This document shows positions 1 to 8,519 of a DNA stretch of 64,000 bases, piece by piece (position 1 is the stretch's first letter; each line of letters starts with the position of its first letter). This DNA comes from SIG299 sp964632165 (GTDB lineage: Bacteria > Bacillota > Clostridia > Lachnospirales > Lachnospiraceae): the NCBI GenBank assembly GCA_964632165.1, contig CAZWCZ010000006.1, forward strand, positions 4,286 through 68,285, given 5' to 3'. The notes below the pieces were generated by a model. That model saw nothing but the letters and a program-made list of their open reading frames with translations, made no database searches and was not told the origin of the DNA. Both the position numbers and the translations under genes were made by a program.

Positions 1-379
1 ATTCTGTTTCCCCGTCCCGGTCAATAAATTCCAATTCAGAAGAATGGAGCATTTGAGCTGCCATTCTGGTTTCGCAGGCTAATTCCTCTATGATACTTTC
101 TTTATGCATATTCCACACGGCTTCCGGTGTGTATTGTGAAGACAAGTGATAGTCTACCGCCAGTTTTGCCCCGCTGCCTGTTCTTCCAAAAAACTGTTCT
201 GTTAATACTTTTTCCATTTCTTTGATTTCAGAAAGATCCAGCAGATGCTTTGACTGCAGATGCACCACTGTCATTCCGGTACTTTTTGAGGCAGTAAGTT
301 TTACAACTTCTGCCTCTGAAAATGCCGTCTTCAATTCGCTCTTTACTTGAAGTTCTTCAAATAATTCAAACAAATTCAT
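1..379 (-). CDS. polC: DNA polymerase III, PolC type, N-terminal fragment (cut by window start)
   Basis: The frame read from the ATG at 377-379 begins MNLFELFEELQVKSELKTAF and stays open to the window edge (126 codons). The segment resembles the N-terminal domain of clostridial PolC, the replicative polymerase with a built-in 3'-5' exonuclease. Only this poorly conserved domain is visible, so polymerase and exonuclease motifs cannot be checked. The gene lies 33 bases after ispG, and polC following ispG is a common order in Clostridia. The call rests on order plus N-terminal similarity and is likely but not proven. Confidence 0.75.
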   Translation of the reverse strand, partial: MNLFELFEELQVKSELKTAFSEAEVVKLTASKSTGMTVVHLQSKHLLDLSEIKEMEKVLTEQFFGRTGSGAKLAVDYHLSSQYTPEAVWNMHKESIIEELACETRMAAQMLHSSELEFIDRDGETE

Positions 380-412
380 ACGTTTACCTATTCTTCTTCC
401 TTTGCCATATAA

Positions 413-1486
413 CTACAGCAACAAATCAAGTTCCTTCTTTAACTCATCTAAAAGTTCCGCTTCCTTTACTTTTCGAAGTATTTCTCCCTTTCGGATGATC
501 AGACCTTCGCCTATGCCGCCGGCAATCCCAAGATCTGCTTCCCTTGCTTCTCCCGGTCCGTTTACCACACAGCCCATCACTGCCACTTTAATATCAAGCG
601 GATAATCTCTTACCAGCTGCTCTACCTGACCGGCAAGACGTATCAGATCAATTTTTGTTCTTCCGCAGGTAGGACAGGAAACAACTTCAATTCCGCCTTT
701 TCTTAACCCGAGCGTCTTTAAAATCTGTTTTGCTGAAGAAATTTCTTCTGTCGGATCTGCCGTCAGTGATACCCGGATGGTATCGCCAATGCCCTGACCA
801 AGGATCCATGCAAGTCCCATAGACGATTTGATATTTCCGGAAGTCACCGTGCCGGATTCGGTAATCCCTACGTGCAACGGATGTGCCGTCCGGTCAGCGA
901 TCAGTTCATGTGCCTTTACACACATTAAAACATCAGAAGATTTAATGCTGATAACAAGATTATCATACCCCATATCCTCCATCATCTCTGCCTGATGCAA
1001 CGCGCTCTCCACCAAACCTTCTGCGGTAACTCCGTGATACTTTTCTATCAGATGTTTTTCCAACGACCCGGAATTGACCCCGACACGGATCGGGATGTTT
1101 CTTTCTTTTGCAGCATCCGTAACCGCCTTTATCTTTTCTTTTGAGCCGATATTACCCGGATTAATGCGAACCTTATCTGCTCCGTGTTCCATTGCAGCAA
1201 TGGCAAGCCGATAATCAAAATGAATATCTGCCACAAGTGGAATATGGATCTGCTTTTTGATTTCCGAGAACGCTTTGGCAGCCTCCATATTTGGAACAGC
1301 ACAACGGATGATCTCGCAGCCGGCTGCTTCCAGCTTTAAAATCTGTCCCACCGTTGCATTTACATCCTCTGTTTTTGTATTTGTCATAGACTGAATGGCA
1401 ACCGGATGACTGCCGCCGATCCACACTGAGCCAATCTGAACTTCTTTGGAAGTTCTCCGTTTCCTCTCATCAAGTAACCAGCCCAT
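413..1486 (-). CDS. ispG: 4-hydroxy-3-methylbut-2-en-1-yl diphosphate synthase (flavodoxin)
   Basis: IspG (GcpE) catalyses the sixth step of the MEP isoprenoid pathway, reducing the cyclic diphosphate MEcPP to HMBPP with a [4Fe-4S] cluster. The 357-residue protein has the usual bacterial length. Near the N-terminus it shows the family sequence VAIQSMTNT, followed by a TIM-barrel region. The C-terminal part carries the cluster cysteines in VVSCPTCGRT and VMGCVVNGPGEA. The ATG start has an AGGAGAGAGG site just upstream. The gene follows rseP by 15 bases and precedes polC. Together with dxr (2835-3977) and ispH (28074-29990) it shows that this organism makes isoprenoids by the MEP route. Confidence 0.97.
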   Translation of the reverse strand: MGWLLDERKRRTSKEVQIGSVWIGGSHPVAIQSMTNTKTEDVNATVGQILKLEAAGCEIIRCAVPNMEAAKAFSEIKKQIHIPLVADIHFDYRLAIAAMEHGADKVRINPGNIGSKEKIKAVTDAAKERNIPIRVGVNSGSLEKHLIEKYHGVTAEGLVESALHQAEMMEDMGYDNLVISIKSSDVLMCVKAHELIADRTAHPLHVGITESGTVTSGNIKSSMGLAWILGQGIGDTIRVSLTADPTEEISSAKQILKTLGLRKGGIEVVSCPTCGRTKIDLIRLAGQVEQLVRDYPLDIKVAVMGCVVNGPGEAREADLGIAGGIGEGLIIRKGEILRKVKEAELLDELKKELDLLL

Positions 1487-1501
1487 CGTTCCTCTCTCCT
1501 A

Positions 1502-2818
1502 TCAGAAAAATAAATTTTTTATATCATTAAAGAAAATAAATACCATAAGCAGCATCAGAAGGATCATTCCGATCAGATGAACGATTCCTTCTTTTTCACG
1601 ATCAATCGGTTTTCCTCTTACAGCTTCAATCAGAGTAAAGACCAGCTTTCCTCCATCCAATGCCGGAATCGGCAGCAGATTCATGACACCAAGATTCGCG
1701 CTCAGCAAAATGGTAATATACATCATATTCAGCACAACATCCATTACATTTCCTGTCTTCTGTGTCTGTTTATAAACATCACCAATCGTTCCGATGATTG
1801 CCACAGGTCCTCCTACATCTGTAGAATTAAGCTTTCCGGTCACAAGCATACCAAGATTTTTGACCGTACTGGCGATCCAATACTTTACTTCGGTAAAACT
1901 ATATCGGATCGTCTGAAGGATCCCTGTTTTTTCTCTGGAAGTATTATAGGAAATCCCGACAGTGTAGCCCTCATTATATAATTCGGGATCCGGAACGACT
2001 TCTACTGTTGTAGTTTTTCCGTCTCTTTCATATGTGATTTGGACTGAAGCAGTGCAATCATCCAAAGGATGTATCACCATGTATGTTGAGAGTTCCGCAC
2101 CGTTTGCCACTTCGTATCCATTGATTGCCGTAATGATATCCCCTGCCTGGATACCTGCTTTCTGGAACGGATATCCTTCATAAATTCCGCTGATAACAGC
2201 TCCCGGTGTTTCATTGGCATAATACTTAAATCCAAGCAGATACTGTTTTACTTTTACCGGAGTTACTTCTGCAGAATACTTTTTGCCTTCTCTGATATAC
2301 ACGATTTCGATTGGGGACCCGTCCAGTGTATGGTACGTAAAATAATCTCCAACTTCACGTCCGATAGAAACCGAAACTCCGTCTATCTTTTTGATCAGAT
2401 CTCCTTTTCGTAATCCGGCCTGATCTGCCGGATAATCCAGTGATACCTCAGTAATCGTTGCAGGATCATATCCTACAAACCCGATCACAAATAATGATAA
2501 TACAAATGCTAATATAAAATTAAAGAGCGGTCCTGCAAAAACAACCGAAAAACGCTGCCAGACCCCTTTAGAATAAAAGGCGTTTTCAGCAGTTGTATTT
2601 TGTTCCGAATCTTCTCCCACCATCTGGCACATTCCTCCAAACGGAAGCAGTTTGATGGAATACTTTGTTTCTCCACGCTGTATCCCGACAATCGTCGGAC
2701 CAAGTCCGATAGAAAATTCCACTACACCGATCCCATTCTTCTTTGCAAGCAGAAAGTGCCCCAGCTCATGGATAATGATGATCATGCTAAAAATCAATAT
2801 GGCAACTACAATACTCAT
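1502..2818 (-). CDS. rseP: Site-2 intramembrane zinc metalloprotease, RseP/RasP family
   Basis: An integral-membrane protease that cuts transmembrane substrates, such as anti-sigma factors and leftover signal peptides, within the bilayer. The zinc motif HELGH is at residues 17-21 in the first membrane segment. The second active-site motif, with LDG, is at about 387-389 near the C-terminus and is followed by a final membrane helix. About 300 residues lie between them and appear to hold two PDZ-like domains (the ADQAGL and FQKAGIQAGDII regions). At 438 residues this is nearer the two-PDZ E. coli type than the shorter single-PDZ forms. AGGAG precedes the ATG by 8 bases. It sits between dxr and ispG, a widespread order. 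Confidence 0.95.
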   Translation of the reverse strand: MSIVVAILIFSMIIIIHELGHFLLAKKNGIGVVEFSIGLGPTIVGIQRGETKYSIKLLPFGGMCQMVGEDSEQNTTAENAFYSKGVWQRFSVVFAGPLFNFILAFVLSLFVIGFVGYDPATITEVSLDYPADQAGLRKGDLIKKIDGVSVSIGREVGDYFTYHTLDGSPIEIVYIREGKKYSAEVTPVKVKQYLLGFKYYANETPGAVISGIYEGYPFQKAGIQAGDIITAINGYEVANGAELSTYMVIHPLDDCTASVQITYERDGKTTTVEVVPDPELYNEGYTVGISYNTSREKTGILQTIRYSFTEVKYWIASTVKNLGMLVTGKLNSTDVGGPVAIIGTIGDVYKQTQKTGNVMDVVLNMMYITILLSANLGVMNLLPIPALDGGKLVFTLIEAVRGKPIDREKEGIVHLIGMILLMLLMVFIFFNDIKNLFF

Positions 2819-2834
2819 TCTGTCTTCTCCTGTT

Positions 2835-3977
2835 TCACTGATTTAAGTCAGCATATACCTTTTGCTCTGTCTCTAAAATTTCTTCCAGACAAGGATCCGA
2901 AACTACGGTATGCCGATCCATTTGTCTGCGTATCAGCTTCGTAATGTCCGTATATGCTATCTTTCTGTCTAAAAATGCTGCTACCGCCCATTCATTTGCC
3001 GCATTATAAACCGTAGGCATGCTGCCGCCTGTTCTCAACGCTTCATATGCCATGGAAAGTGCCGGAAATTTTTTTGTATCCGGAGGATAGAATTCCAGGG
3101 CATGCATCCGATAAAAATCCAGGCGTTCTGAAGTTGCTCCGCGCCTTTCCGGATAATATAATGCATATTGTATCGGAAGTCTCATGTCCGGAGTTCCTAG
3201 CTGTGCGATCACTGCTCCGTCTTCATACTCGATCATGGAATGCACAATACTCTGCGGATGTACTACCACTTCGATCTGTTCCGGTTCTGCCCCAAACAGC
3301 CACTTTGCCTCCATGACTTCCAAACCCTTGTTTACCAGGGTAGAGGAATCTATCGTTATTTTTCTCCCCATCGTCCAATTTGGATGTTTTAGTGCATCTT
3401 CTACCTGCACTTTTTTGAGTTCCTCTTCTGTTTTCAGCCGAAATGGCCCGCCGGATGCTGTTAGCAGTATCCTACGGAAAGAATTGTCCGCTTTTCCCTG
3501 TAACGATTGAAAAATTGCCGAATGCTCACTGTCTACAGGCAAAATGGCTACCTTGTGCTTTTGAGCAAGCGGCATGATAATATGTCCTGCCGTTACCAGT
3601 GTTTCTTTATTTGCCAGTGCGATATCTTTTCCTGCCTGAATTGCTTCTATCGTAGGGCGGATGCCGATCATGCCTACAAATGCCGTTACTACCATCTCTG
3701 CCTCAGGCATGACAGCACATGCGATCAGTCCCTCCATACCACACATGACTTCAGTCGCTATCTTCTCTTTTTTCAAAATTTCCTGCAGTTCTTTTGCTTT
3801 CTCTTCTACATAGACACAGACAAGTTTCGGCCGGAATTCGCGAATCTGTTCCAGAAGCAGTCCGATATTTCTTCCTGCCGCCAATGCCGTCACTCCTATG
3901 TCTCCGTTTTTTCTTATCACATCCAGCGTCTGTGTTCCAATGGATCCTGTGGATCCAAGTATTGATACCTGCTTCAT
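2835..3977 (-). CDS. dxr: 1-deoxy-D-xylulose 5-phosphate reductoisomerase
   Basis: Dxr converts DXP to MEP with NADPH and is the first committed step of the non-mevalonate isoprenoid pathway. The 380-residue protein starts with the nucleotide-binding motif LGSTGSIGTQ (residues 7-16). It has the metal and substrate motif PVDSEHSAIFQ, then TASGGPF and NKGLEVMEA, all in the expected order. AGGAGAAGAG lies directly before the ATG. The gene is 16 bases upstream of rseP and 16 bases downstream of cdsA, so the cdsA-dxr-rseP-ispG genes read as one operon. Confidence 0.97.
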   Translation of the reverse strand: MKQVSILGSTGSIGTQTLDVIRKNGDIGVTALAAGRNIGLLLEQIREFRPKLVCVYVEEKAKELQEILKKEKIATEVMCGMEGLIACAVMPEAEMVVTAFVGMIGIRPTIEAIQAGKDIALANKETLVTAGHIIMPLAQKHKVAILPVDSEHSAIFQSLQGKADNSFRRILLTASGGPFRLKTEEELKKVQVEDALKHPNWTMGRKITIDSSTLVNKGLEVMEAKWLFGAEPEQIEVVVHPQSIVHSMIEYEDGAVIAQLGTPDMRLPIQYALYYPERRGATSERLDFYRMHALEFYPPDTKKFPALSMAYEALRTGGSMPTVYNAANEWAVAAFLDRKIAYTDITKLIRRQMDRHTVVSDPCLEEILETEQKVYADLNQ

Positions 3978-3993
3978 CTCTTCTCCTATCTGC

Positions 3994-4791
3994 TTATGCT
4001 GTGATCGTAAGAAGGTAATAAATGATCGGTGCTACAAAAATAACACTGTCAAAACGATCTAAAATACCGCCATGACCCGGGATCAGTTTCCCATAATCTT
4101 TTATATCATGATTTCTCTTTAATGCAGATGCCGCCAGATCCCCAATCTGTGCAACCACGGAGCCGCATCCACAGATCAGTGCATACTGAAAAACAGAGCC
4201 GTCCTGCCCAAACCATGTATTCATCGCCAGGCAATAAAGACTACCGATCAATGCTGCTCCGACAATGCCTCCGATACATCCTTCTTTTGATTTTTTCGGA
4301 CTCAGTACCGGAAACGCCTGGTGCTTTCCAAACAATACGCCGACACAGTACGCACATACATCAGATCCCCACGCTGACGCAAAGATTAACCACACATGGA
4401 ACATCCCGCCTTCCAGCATACGAACCTGATAAATATACGAAATCATCAATGCAGTATAACAAAATCCAAAAAACAGAAAGATCATCTGTTCTGATCTGAA
4501 TTTAGGAAAAGCGACCACATATACCGCCATCAAAGCAAGCAGAAAGAAAATTAAAACCGGTAATGTTTTTTCTGCTTTTCCGAGAAAATGCGCCAGATAC
4601 AATGTTGCAACTGCACCATAGCCAAGCACGGCAAGGGGAGTTTTATGAATTTTTATCATCCGCATAAATTCCATCATTGCGATTCCTGATACTGCCGCTG
4701 TTGCAAAAAGCAGCACATTTCCTCCCGGAATCACTACAATCAGCATAACTGCAAGCAGCACAACACTGCTGATAAACCTTTCCTTAAACAT
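3994..4791 (-). CDS. cdsA: Phosphatidate cytidylyltransferase
   Basis: CdsA makes CDP-diacylglycerol from phosphatidic acid and CTP, the branch point for phosphatidylglycerol and cardiolipin. The 265-residue protein is almost entirely hydrophobic, with about seven to eight membrane helices. It carries the family signature near the C-terminus in GHGGILDRFDSVIFVAP, which contains the metal-binding aspartates. Its start overlaps the end of uppS by 8 bases, indicating translational coupling. Later enzymes of the same pathway, PgsA and Cls, are encoded at 32679-33215 and 35455-36993. Confidence 0.96.
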   Translation of the reverse strand: MFKERFISSVVLLAVMLIVVIPGGNVLLFATAAVSGIAMMEFMRMIKIHKTPLAVLGYGAVATLYLAHFLGKAEKTLPVLIFFLLALMAVYVVAFPKFRSEQMIFLFFGFCYTALMISYIYQVRMLEGGMFHVWLIFASAWGSDVCAYCVGVLFGKHQAFPVLSPKKSKEGCIGGIVGAALIGSLYCLAMNTWFGQDGSVFQYALICGCGSVVAQIGDLAASALKRNHDIKDYGKLIPGHGGILDRFDSVIFVAPIIYYLLTITA

Positions 4792-5515
4792 TAGTCACGC
4801 CTCCGTATCTTCGTTCTCTTGTATTATAATATGCGATGGCATCTATCAGATCGTCTTCCGAAAAATCCGGCCACAAAACATCCGGGAAATAAAATTCGGC
4901 ATACGCCGCCTGCCACAACAGAAAATTTGAGATCCTCTGTTCTCCGCTCGTACGGATAAGCAGATCCGGATCCGGGATTCCTGCCGTATCCAAATGTGTC
5001 TCTATGTATTCCGGCGTAATATTTTCCGGTTCTAACGTTCCTTCCTTGACTTCGCTGCTGATCTCCTTTACCATACGGAGCAATTCATCTCTGCCTCCGT
5101 AATTCAGCGCGATCTGAAATTGAAGTCCGTCATTGCCAGCAGACTCTTTCTCTAAAACACGGATACTTTCCTGCAAATCTTCATCCAGGGCAGAAATATC
5201 TCCAATGACTTTTACTCTCATTTTATTTTTTGCCGCCTGCTTCACACAATCTTTCAAATAAGAACGCAGCAAATTCATCAACGCAGAAATTTCATCCTTC
5301 GGTCTTGACCAGTTTTCTGTCGAGAACGCGTACAGTGTCAGATACTTAATGCCCAGCTTATATGCCGCTTCACTGATCATTTCTACGGTTTTTCCTCCCT
5401 GCCGGTGTCCCATGTTTCTCGGAAGTCCCCGCTTTTTTGCCCATCTGCCGTTTCCGTCCATGATGATCGCCACATGTTCCGGAATTTTCCATGCATTGTT
5501 TATCTGCTTTGCCAT
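4784..5515 (-). CDS. uppS: Isoprenyl transferase (undecaprenyl diphosphate synthase)
   Basis: UppS elongates farnesyl diphosphate with IPP in cis to C55 undecaprenyl diphosphate, the lipid carrier for peptidoglycan and wall polymers. The motif MDGNGRW (residues 19-25 from the chosen start) carries the catalytic aspartate. TLYAFSTENWSRP and the C-terminal DLLIRTSGEQRISNFLLWQ are the other signatures. I chose the ATG at 5515, giving 243 residues, because AGGAAAGGG lies just upstream. The frame extends to a TTG at 5551, but that would overlap the frr-uppS hairpin. It overlaps cdsA by 8 bases. Confidence 0.96.
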   Translation of the reverse strand: MAKQINNAWKIPEHVAIIMDGNGRWAKKRGLPRNMGHRQGGKTVEMISEAAYKLGIKYLTLYAFSTENWSRPKDEISALMNLLRSYLKDCVKQAAKNKMRVKVIGDISALDEDLQESIRVLEKESAGNDGLQFQIALNYGGRDELLRMVKEISSEVKEGTLEPENITPEYIETHLDTAGIPDPDLLIRTSGEQRISNFLLWQAAYAEFYFPDVLWPDFSEDDLIDAIAYYNTRERRYGGVTNV

Positions 5516-5530
5516 GCCAATCCCTTTCCT

Positions 5531-5572
5531 ATGAAAAATGGACGCTTCCAACTAATGAAAGCGGAAACGTCC
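5531..5572 (-). terminator. Terminator-like hairpin between frr and uppS
   Basis: On the minus strand GGACGTTTCC pairs with GGAAGCGTCC (10 base pairs, one G-U) around a 13-base loop, followed by ATTTTT. The arms are at 5563-5572 and 5540-5549. It lies just after the frr stop and before the uppS ribosome binding site, so it would act as a partial terminator or attenuator inside the operon rather than a full stop. Confidence 0.55.
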
Positions 5573-5584
5573 ACTAAATTTTAC

Positions 5585-6139
5585 TTATACTGTCATGATT
5601 TCTGATGTTTTTGCATCGGTACACTTATCAATTTCCGTTACATACTTATCTGTCATCTTCTGGATTTCATCTTCAATCTGTTTCTGCTCATCTTCGGAAA
5701 TTTCATTCGCCTTTGCTGCCTTTTTGATGGCGTCATTTGCATCTCTGCGAACATTTCTTACTGCCACTTTTGCAGCTTCTGCCTTTTTCTTAATATCCTT
5801 TACCAGGTCTTTACGGCGATCCTCCGTAAGTTCAGGAAATACAAGACGGATTACCTTTCCATCATTTCCCGGTGTAATGCCGATATCCGATGCTAAAATT
5901 GCCTTCTCGATTTCCTTGATCATTTTAGATTCCCACGGCTGGATCTGGATCACTCTTGCTTCCGGTACGGAAATATTTGCTACGGACTGGATTGGGGATG
6001 GTGTTCCGTAATAATCAACACGAAGCTTATCTAATAAATGCGGATTTGCACGTCCTGCTCTTACCGAAGCATATTCTTCTTTTAACACTTCCATGGTCTT
6101 TGTCATCTTATCTTCAAATGGCTTTACTCTTTCATTCAT
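5585..6139 (-). CDS. frr: Ribosome recycling factor
   Basis: RRF works with EF-G to split the post-termination ribosome into subunits. The 184-residue length is standard. The N-terminal helix, the segment SVRAGRANPHLLDKL and the hinge VDYYGTPSPI match the family, as does the helical C-terminus rich in Lys and Glu. AGGAGGAAGAG precedes the ATG. It follows pyrH by 13 bases, the nearly universal pyrH-frr order, with a terminator-like hairpin separating it from uppS. Confidence 0.97.
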   Translation of the reverse strand: MNERVKPFEDKMTKTMEVLKEEYASVRAGRANPHLLDKLRVDYYGTPSPIQSVANISVPEARVIQIQPWESKMIKEIEKAILASDIGITPGNDGKVIRLVFPELTEDRRKDLVKDIKKKAEAAKVAVRNVRRDANDAIKKAAKANEISEDEQKQIEDEIQKMTDKYVTEIDKCTDAKTSEIMTV

Positions 6140-6152
6140 TTTTCTCTTCCTC

Positions 6153-6857
6153 CTATACTGTGATTACGGTTCCGTTTCCGGTTCCTGTTGCTGCGTTTAC
6201 AATGCCGTTTTCCGCATTCAGTGAAAAGATAAGCAACGGCATTCTATTTTCCATGCAGAGTACTGCACTGGTCAGATCGATTACTCCAAGCTTCTGATCT
6301 ACAATGTCGCTAATGGCAAGTGATTCATACTTCTTTGCATTTGGATTTCTTTTTGGATCACTGTCATAGACACCGTCAATGGCTTTTGCCATCAGGATCA
6401 CATCACATTCCAGTTCGATCGCACGCAGAGATGTCGCTGAATCTGTAGAAAAATACGGATGTCCCGTTCCTCCGGCACAAAAAACCACCGTTCCGGACTT
6501 CAGATCATTTATCGCATCATCCTTGGAAAACAATTTTGTCATACTTCCGCAATAAAACGGCGTATATACGTTTGTACTCATACCAAGTGAACGGAAAATG
6601 TCAGAAACATAGATACAATTCATAATCGTAGCCAGCATTCCGATCTGGTCTGCCTTTACACGGTCAATTGTCTCACTCGTTCTGCCTCGCCAGAAATTTC
6701 CTCCGCCGATCACGATGGCGACTTCTATCCCCTGTTCGGTCAAAGTCTTTACCTGTTTTCCTACTTCTATACAGGTAGCTTCATCAAATCCGGTATGTTT
6801 TTCTCCGGCCAATGCTTCCCCGCTCAACTTCAGCAATACTCTTTTATACATTCCCAT
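6153..6857 (-). CDS. pyrH: Uridylate kinase (UMP kinase)
   Basis: PyrH phosphorylates UMP to UDP for pyrimidine nucleotide synthesis and belongs to the amino-acid kinase fold. The 234-residue protein starts MGMYKRVLLKLSGEALAG, has the glycine-rich IGGGNFWRGR loop, and shows DSATSLRAIEL and the DGVYDSDP motif typical of bacterial UMP kinases. The ATG at 6855-6857 is preferred to the one two codons later because GGAGG is already 12 bases away. It is the first gene of the run pyrH-frr-uppS-cdsA-dxr-rseP-ispG-polC. Confidence 0.97.
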   Translation of the reverse strand: MGMYKRVLLKLSGEALAGEKHTGFDEATCIEVGKQVKTLTEQGIEVAIVIGGGNFWRGRTSETIDRVKADQIGMLATIMNCIYVSDIFRSLGMSTNVYTPFYCGSMTKLFSKDDAINDLKSGTVVFCAGGTGHPYFSTDSATSLRAIELECDVILMAKAIDGVYDSDPKRNPNAKKYESLAISDIVDQKLGVIDLTSAVLCMENRMPLLIFSLNAENGIVNAATGTGNGTVITV

Positions 6858-6918
6858 GACTTCTAGGTACCTCCAGATGTTTTCGATTTTTTAATACCTT
6901 TTGTCTATACCACTAAAT

Positions 6919-6947
6919 ATTCTATCACAAACTCCTCCAAATGAAAA
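6919..6947 (-). promoter_or_regulatory. Putative sigma-A promoter of the pyrH operon
   Basis: TTTTCA and TAGAAT are separated by 17 bases on the minus strand, about 60 bases upstream of the pyrH start. The -10 box is good and the -35 box matches four of six consensus bases. Confidence 0.45.
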
Positions 6948-6998
6948 CCACTAAATTACTCTAGTTTATGCATTTTTTATCGTTTCCTGTTCTTTCCC

Positions 6999-7040
6999 AA
7001 AAAAATCGGAGCATTTGCCATATGACAGATGCCCCGATTT
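6999..7040 (-). terminator. Rho-independent terminator after the decarboxylase operon
   Basis: On the minus strand AAATCGGGGCATCTG pairs with CAAATGCTCCGATTT (two G-U pairs) around a short loop and is followed directly by a T-rich tail. It lies 27 bases beyond the stop of the gene at 7067-8479 and marks the end of that operon. Confidence 0.85.
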
Positions 7041-7066
7041 ACTATTTTTTATTATTTGCTTACTTA

Positions 7067-8479
7067 TTATACCGGATACGCATTGTTCTGTGTATCTGCA
7101 GCAGTTACATCAACCTTTGTCTGCTGTGCCTGACGGTACTTAAAGAATTCTGTAGCAACCTGTGGGAACAGCGCATAAGAAAGAACATCTTCTTCCTGCT
7201 GTGTCCATTCCTTACATTCCTCACGGAATTTATCTAACTGCGGAGGAATGAGATCTGCAGGACGGCAGGTAATTGGTGTTGCATCGCCAATTGCCTTTCT
7301 CTGAACTTCTTTATTAAACGGTTTTACGGTCTCACCGAATTCACCTGCAAGAACCTTCTTAGATTCCTTGGTTACCATCTTATATCTTTCACCCTGAAGA
7401 ACATTTAATACAGCCTGCGTACCAACAATCTGGGAGGACGGAGTAACCAACGGAGGCTCACCGAAATCCTTACGAACTTCCGGAATCTCCTTTAATACAT
7501 CATAGTACTTATCTTCTGCATGTGCATCCTTTAACTGGGAAACCAGATTGGATAACATGCCGCCCGGTACCTGATATAATAATGTCTTGATATCAACACC
7601 CATTACCTTTGGATTCAATAAACCTGTCTTTAATGCTTCTTCCTGCATCGGGCGGAAGTAATCCGCGATCTCTGCCAAAAGATTCTGATCAAATCCGGTA
7701 TCATATGGTGTGCCCTTAAAAGTTTCTACCATAACTTCTGTTGCCGGCTGGCTGGTGCCCATGGAAAATGGAGACATTGCCGTATCGATCACATCAACAC
7801 CTGCTTCTACTGCCTTTAAATATGTCATGGAAGCAACGCCGGAAGTATAATGTGTATGAAGCTGGATCGGAAGCTTAGTTCCTGCTTTTAATGCTTCTAC
7901 AAGTTCTGTTGCCTTGTATGGAAGTAAAAGACCTGCCATATCCTTGATACACAAGGAATCCGCTCCCATTTCTTCTACTCTTCCTGCAATATCCTTCCAA
8001 TAGTCAAGTGTGTACGCATCACCTAAGGTATAAGATAATGCGATCTGAGCATGGCCCTGTTCCTTTTTTGCAGCCTTTACTGCAGTTTCAAGATTTCTAA
8101 GATCGTTAAAACAGTCAAAAATACGGATAATATCAATACCGTTTGCAATGGACTTCTGTACGAAGTATTCTACTACATCATCAGAATAATGATTGTAACC
8201 AAGAATATTCTGACCACGGAATAACATCTGTAACTTTGTGTTCTTAAATCCTGCTCTTAACTTTCTGAGTCTTTCCCAAGGATCTTCCTTTAAGAAACGT
8301 AAGGATGCATCAAATGTTGCCCCGCCCCAGCATTCTACGGAATGATAACCAACCTGATCCATCTTTTCGATGATCGGAAGCATCTGCTCGGTAGACATTC
8401 TGGTAGCAATCAGGGACTGATGTGCATCACGAAGTATTGTCTCGGTAATGCCGATTGGCTTTTTTACCTGTTCTGCCAT
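7067..8479 (-). CDS. oadA: Oxaloacetate decarboxylase alpha / pyruvate carboxylase B type carboxyltransferase
   Basis: A TIM-barrel (HMG-CoA-lyase-like) carboxyltransferase that moves CO2 between a 2-oxoacid (oxaloacetate/pyruvate) and carboxybiotin. Motifs include TETILRDAHQSLIATRM at the N-terminus, FRGQNILGYNHYSDD and LHTHYTSG with metal-binding histidines. A conserved PGGMLSNLVSQL segment follows. The 470-residue protein stops after the PYC_OADA domain and has no C-terminal biotinyl domain; biotin is carried by the separate protein at 9662-10030. It is the last gene of the operon. By family it could equally be the 5S subunit of a transcarboxylase, because a 12S-like subunit is encoded at 10459-11889. 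Confidence 0.9.
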   Translation of the reverse strand: MAEQVKKPIGITETILRDAHQSLIATRMSTEQMLPIIEKMDQVGYHSVECWGGATFDASLRFLKEDPWERLRKLRAGFKNTKLQMLFRGQNILGYNHYSDDVVEYFVQKSIANGIDIIRIFDCFNDLRNLETAVKAAKKEQGHAQIALSYTLGDAYTLDYWKDIAGRVEEMGADSLCIKDMAGLLLPYKATELVEALKAGTKLPIQLHTHYTSGVASMTYLKAVEAGVDVIDTAMSPFSMGTSQPATEVMVETFKGTPYDTGFDQNLLAEIADYFRPMQEEALKTGLLNPKVMGVDIKTLLYQVPGGMLSNLVSQLKDAHAEDKYYDVLKEIPEVRKDFGEPPLVTPSSQIVGTQAVLNVLQGERYKMVTKESKKVLAGEFGETVKPFNKEVQRKAIGDATPITCRPADLIPPQLDKFREECKEWTQQEEDVLSYALFPQVATEFFKYRQAQQTKVDVTAADTQNNAYPV

Positions 8480-8519
8480 AATATTTTTACCTCCAAATAG
8501 TTAATTGATCTGTTCGCAT

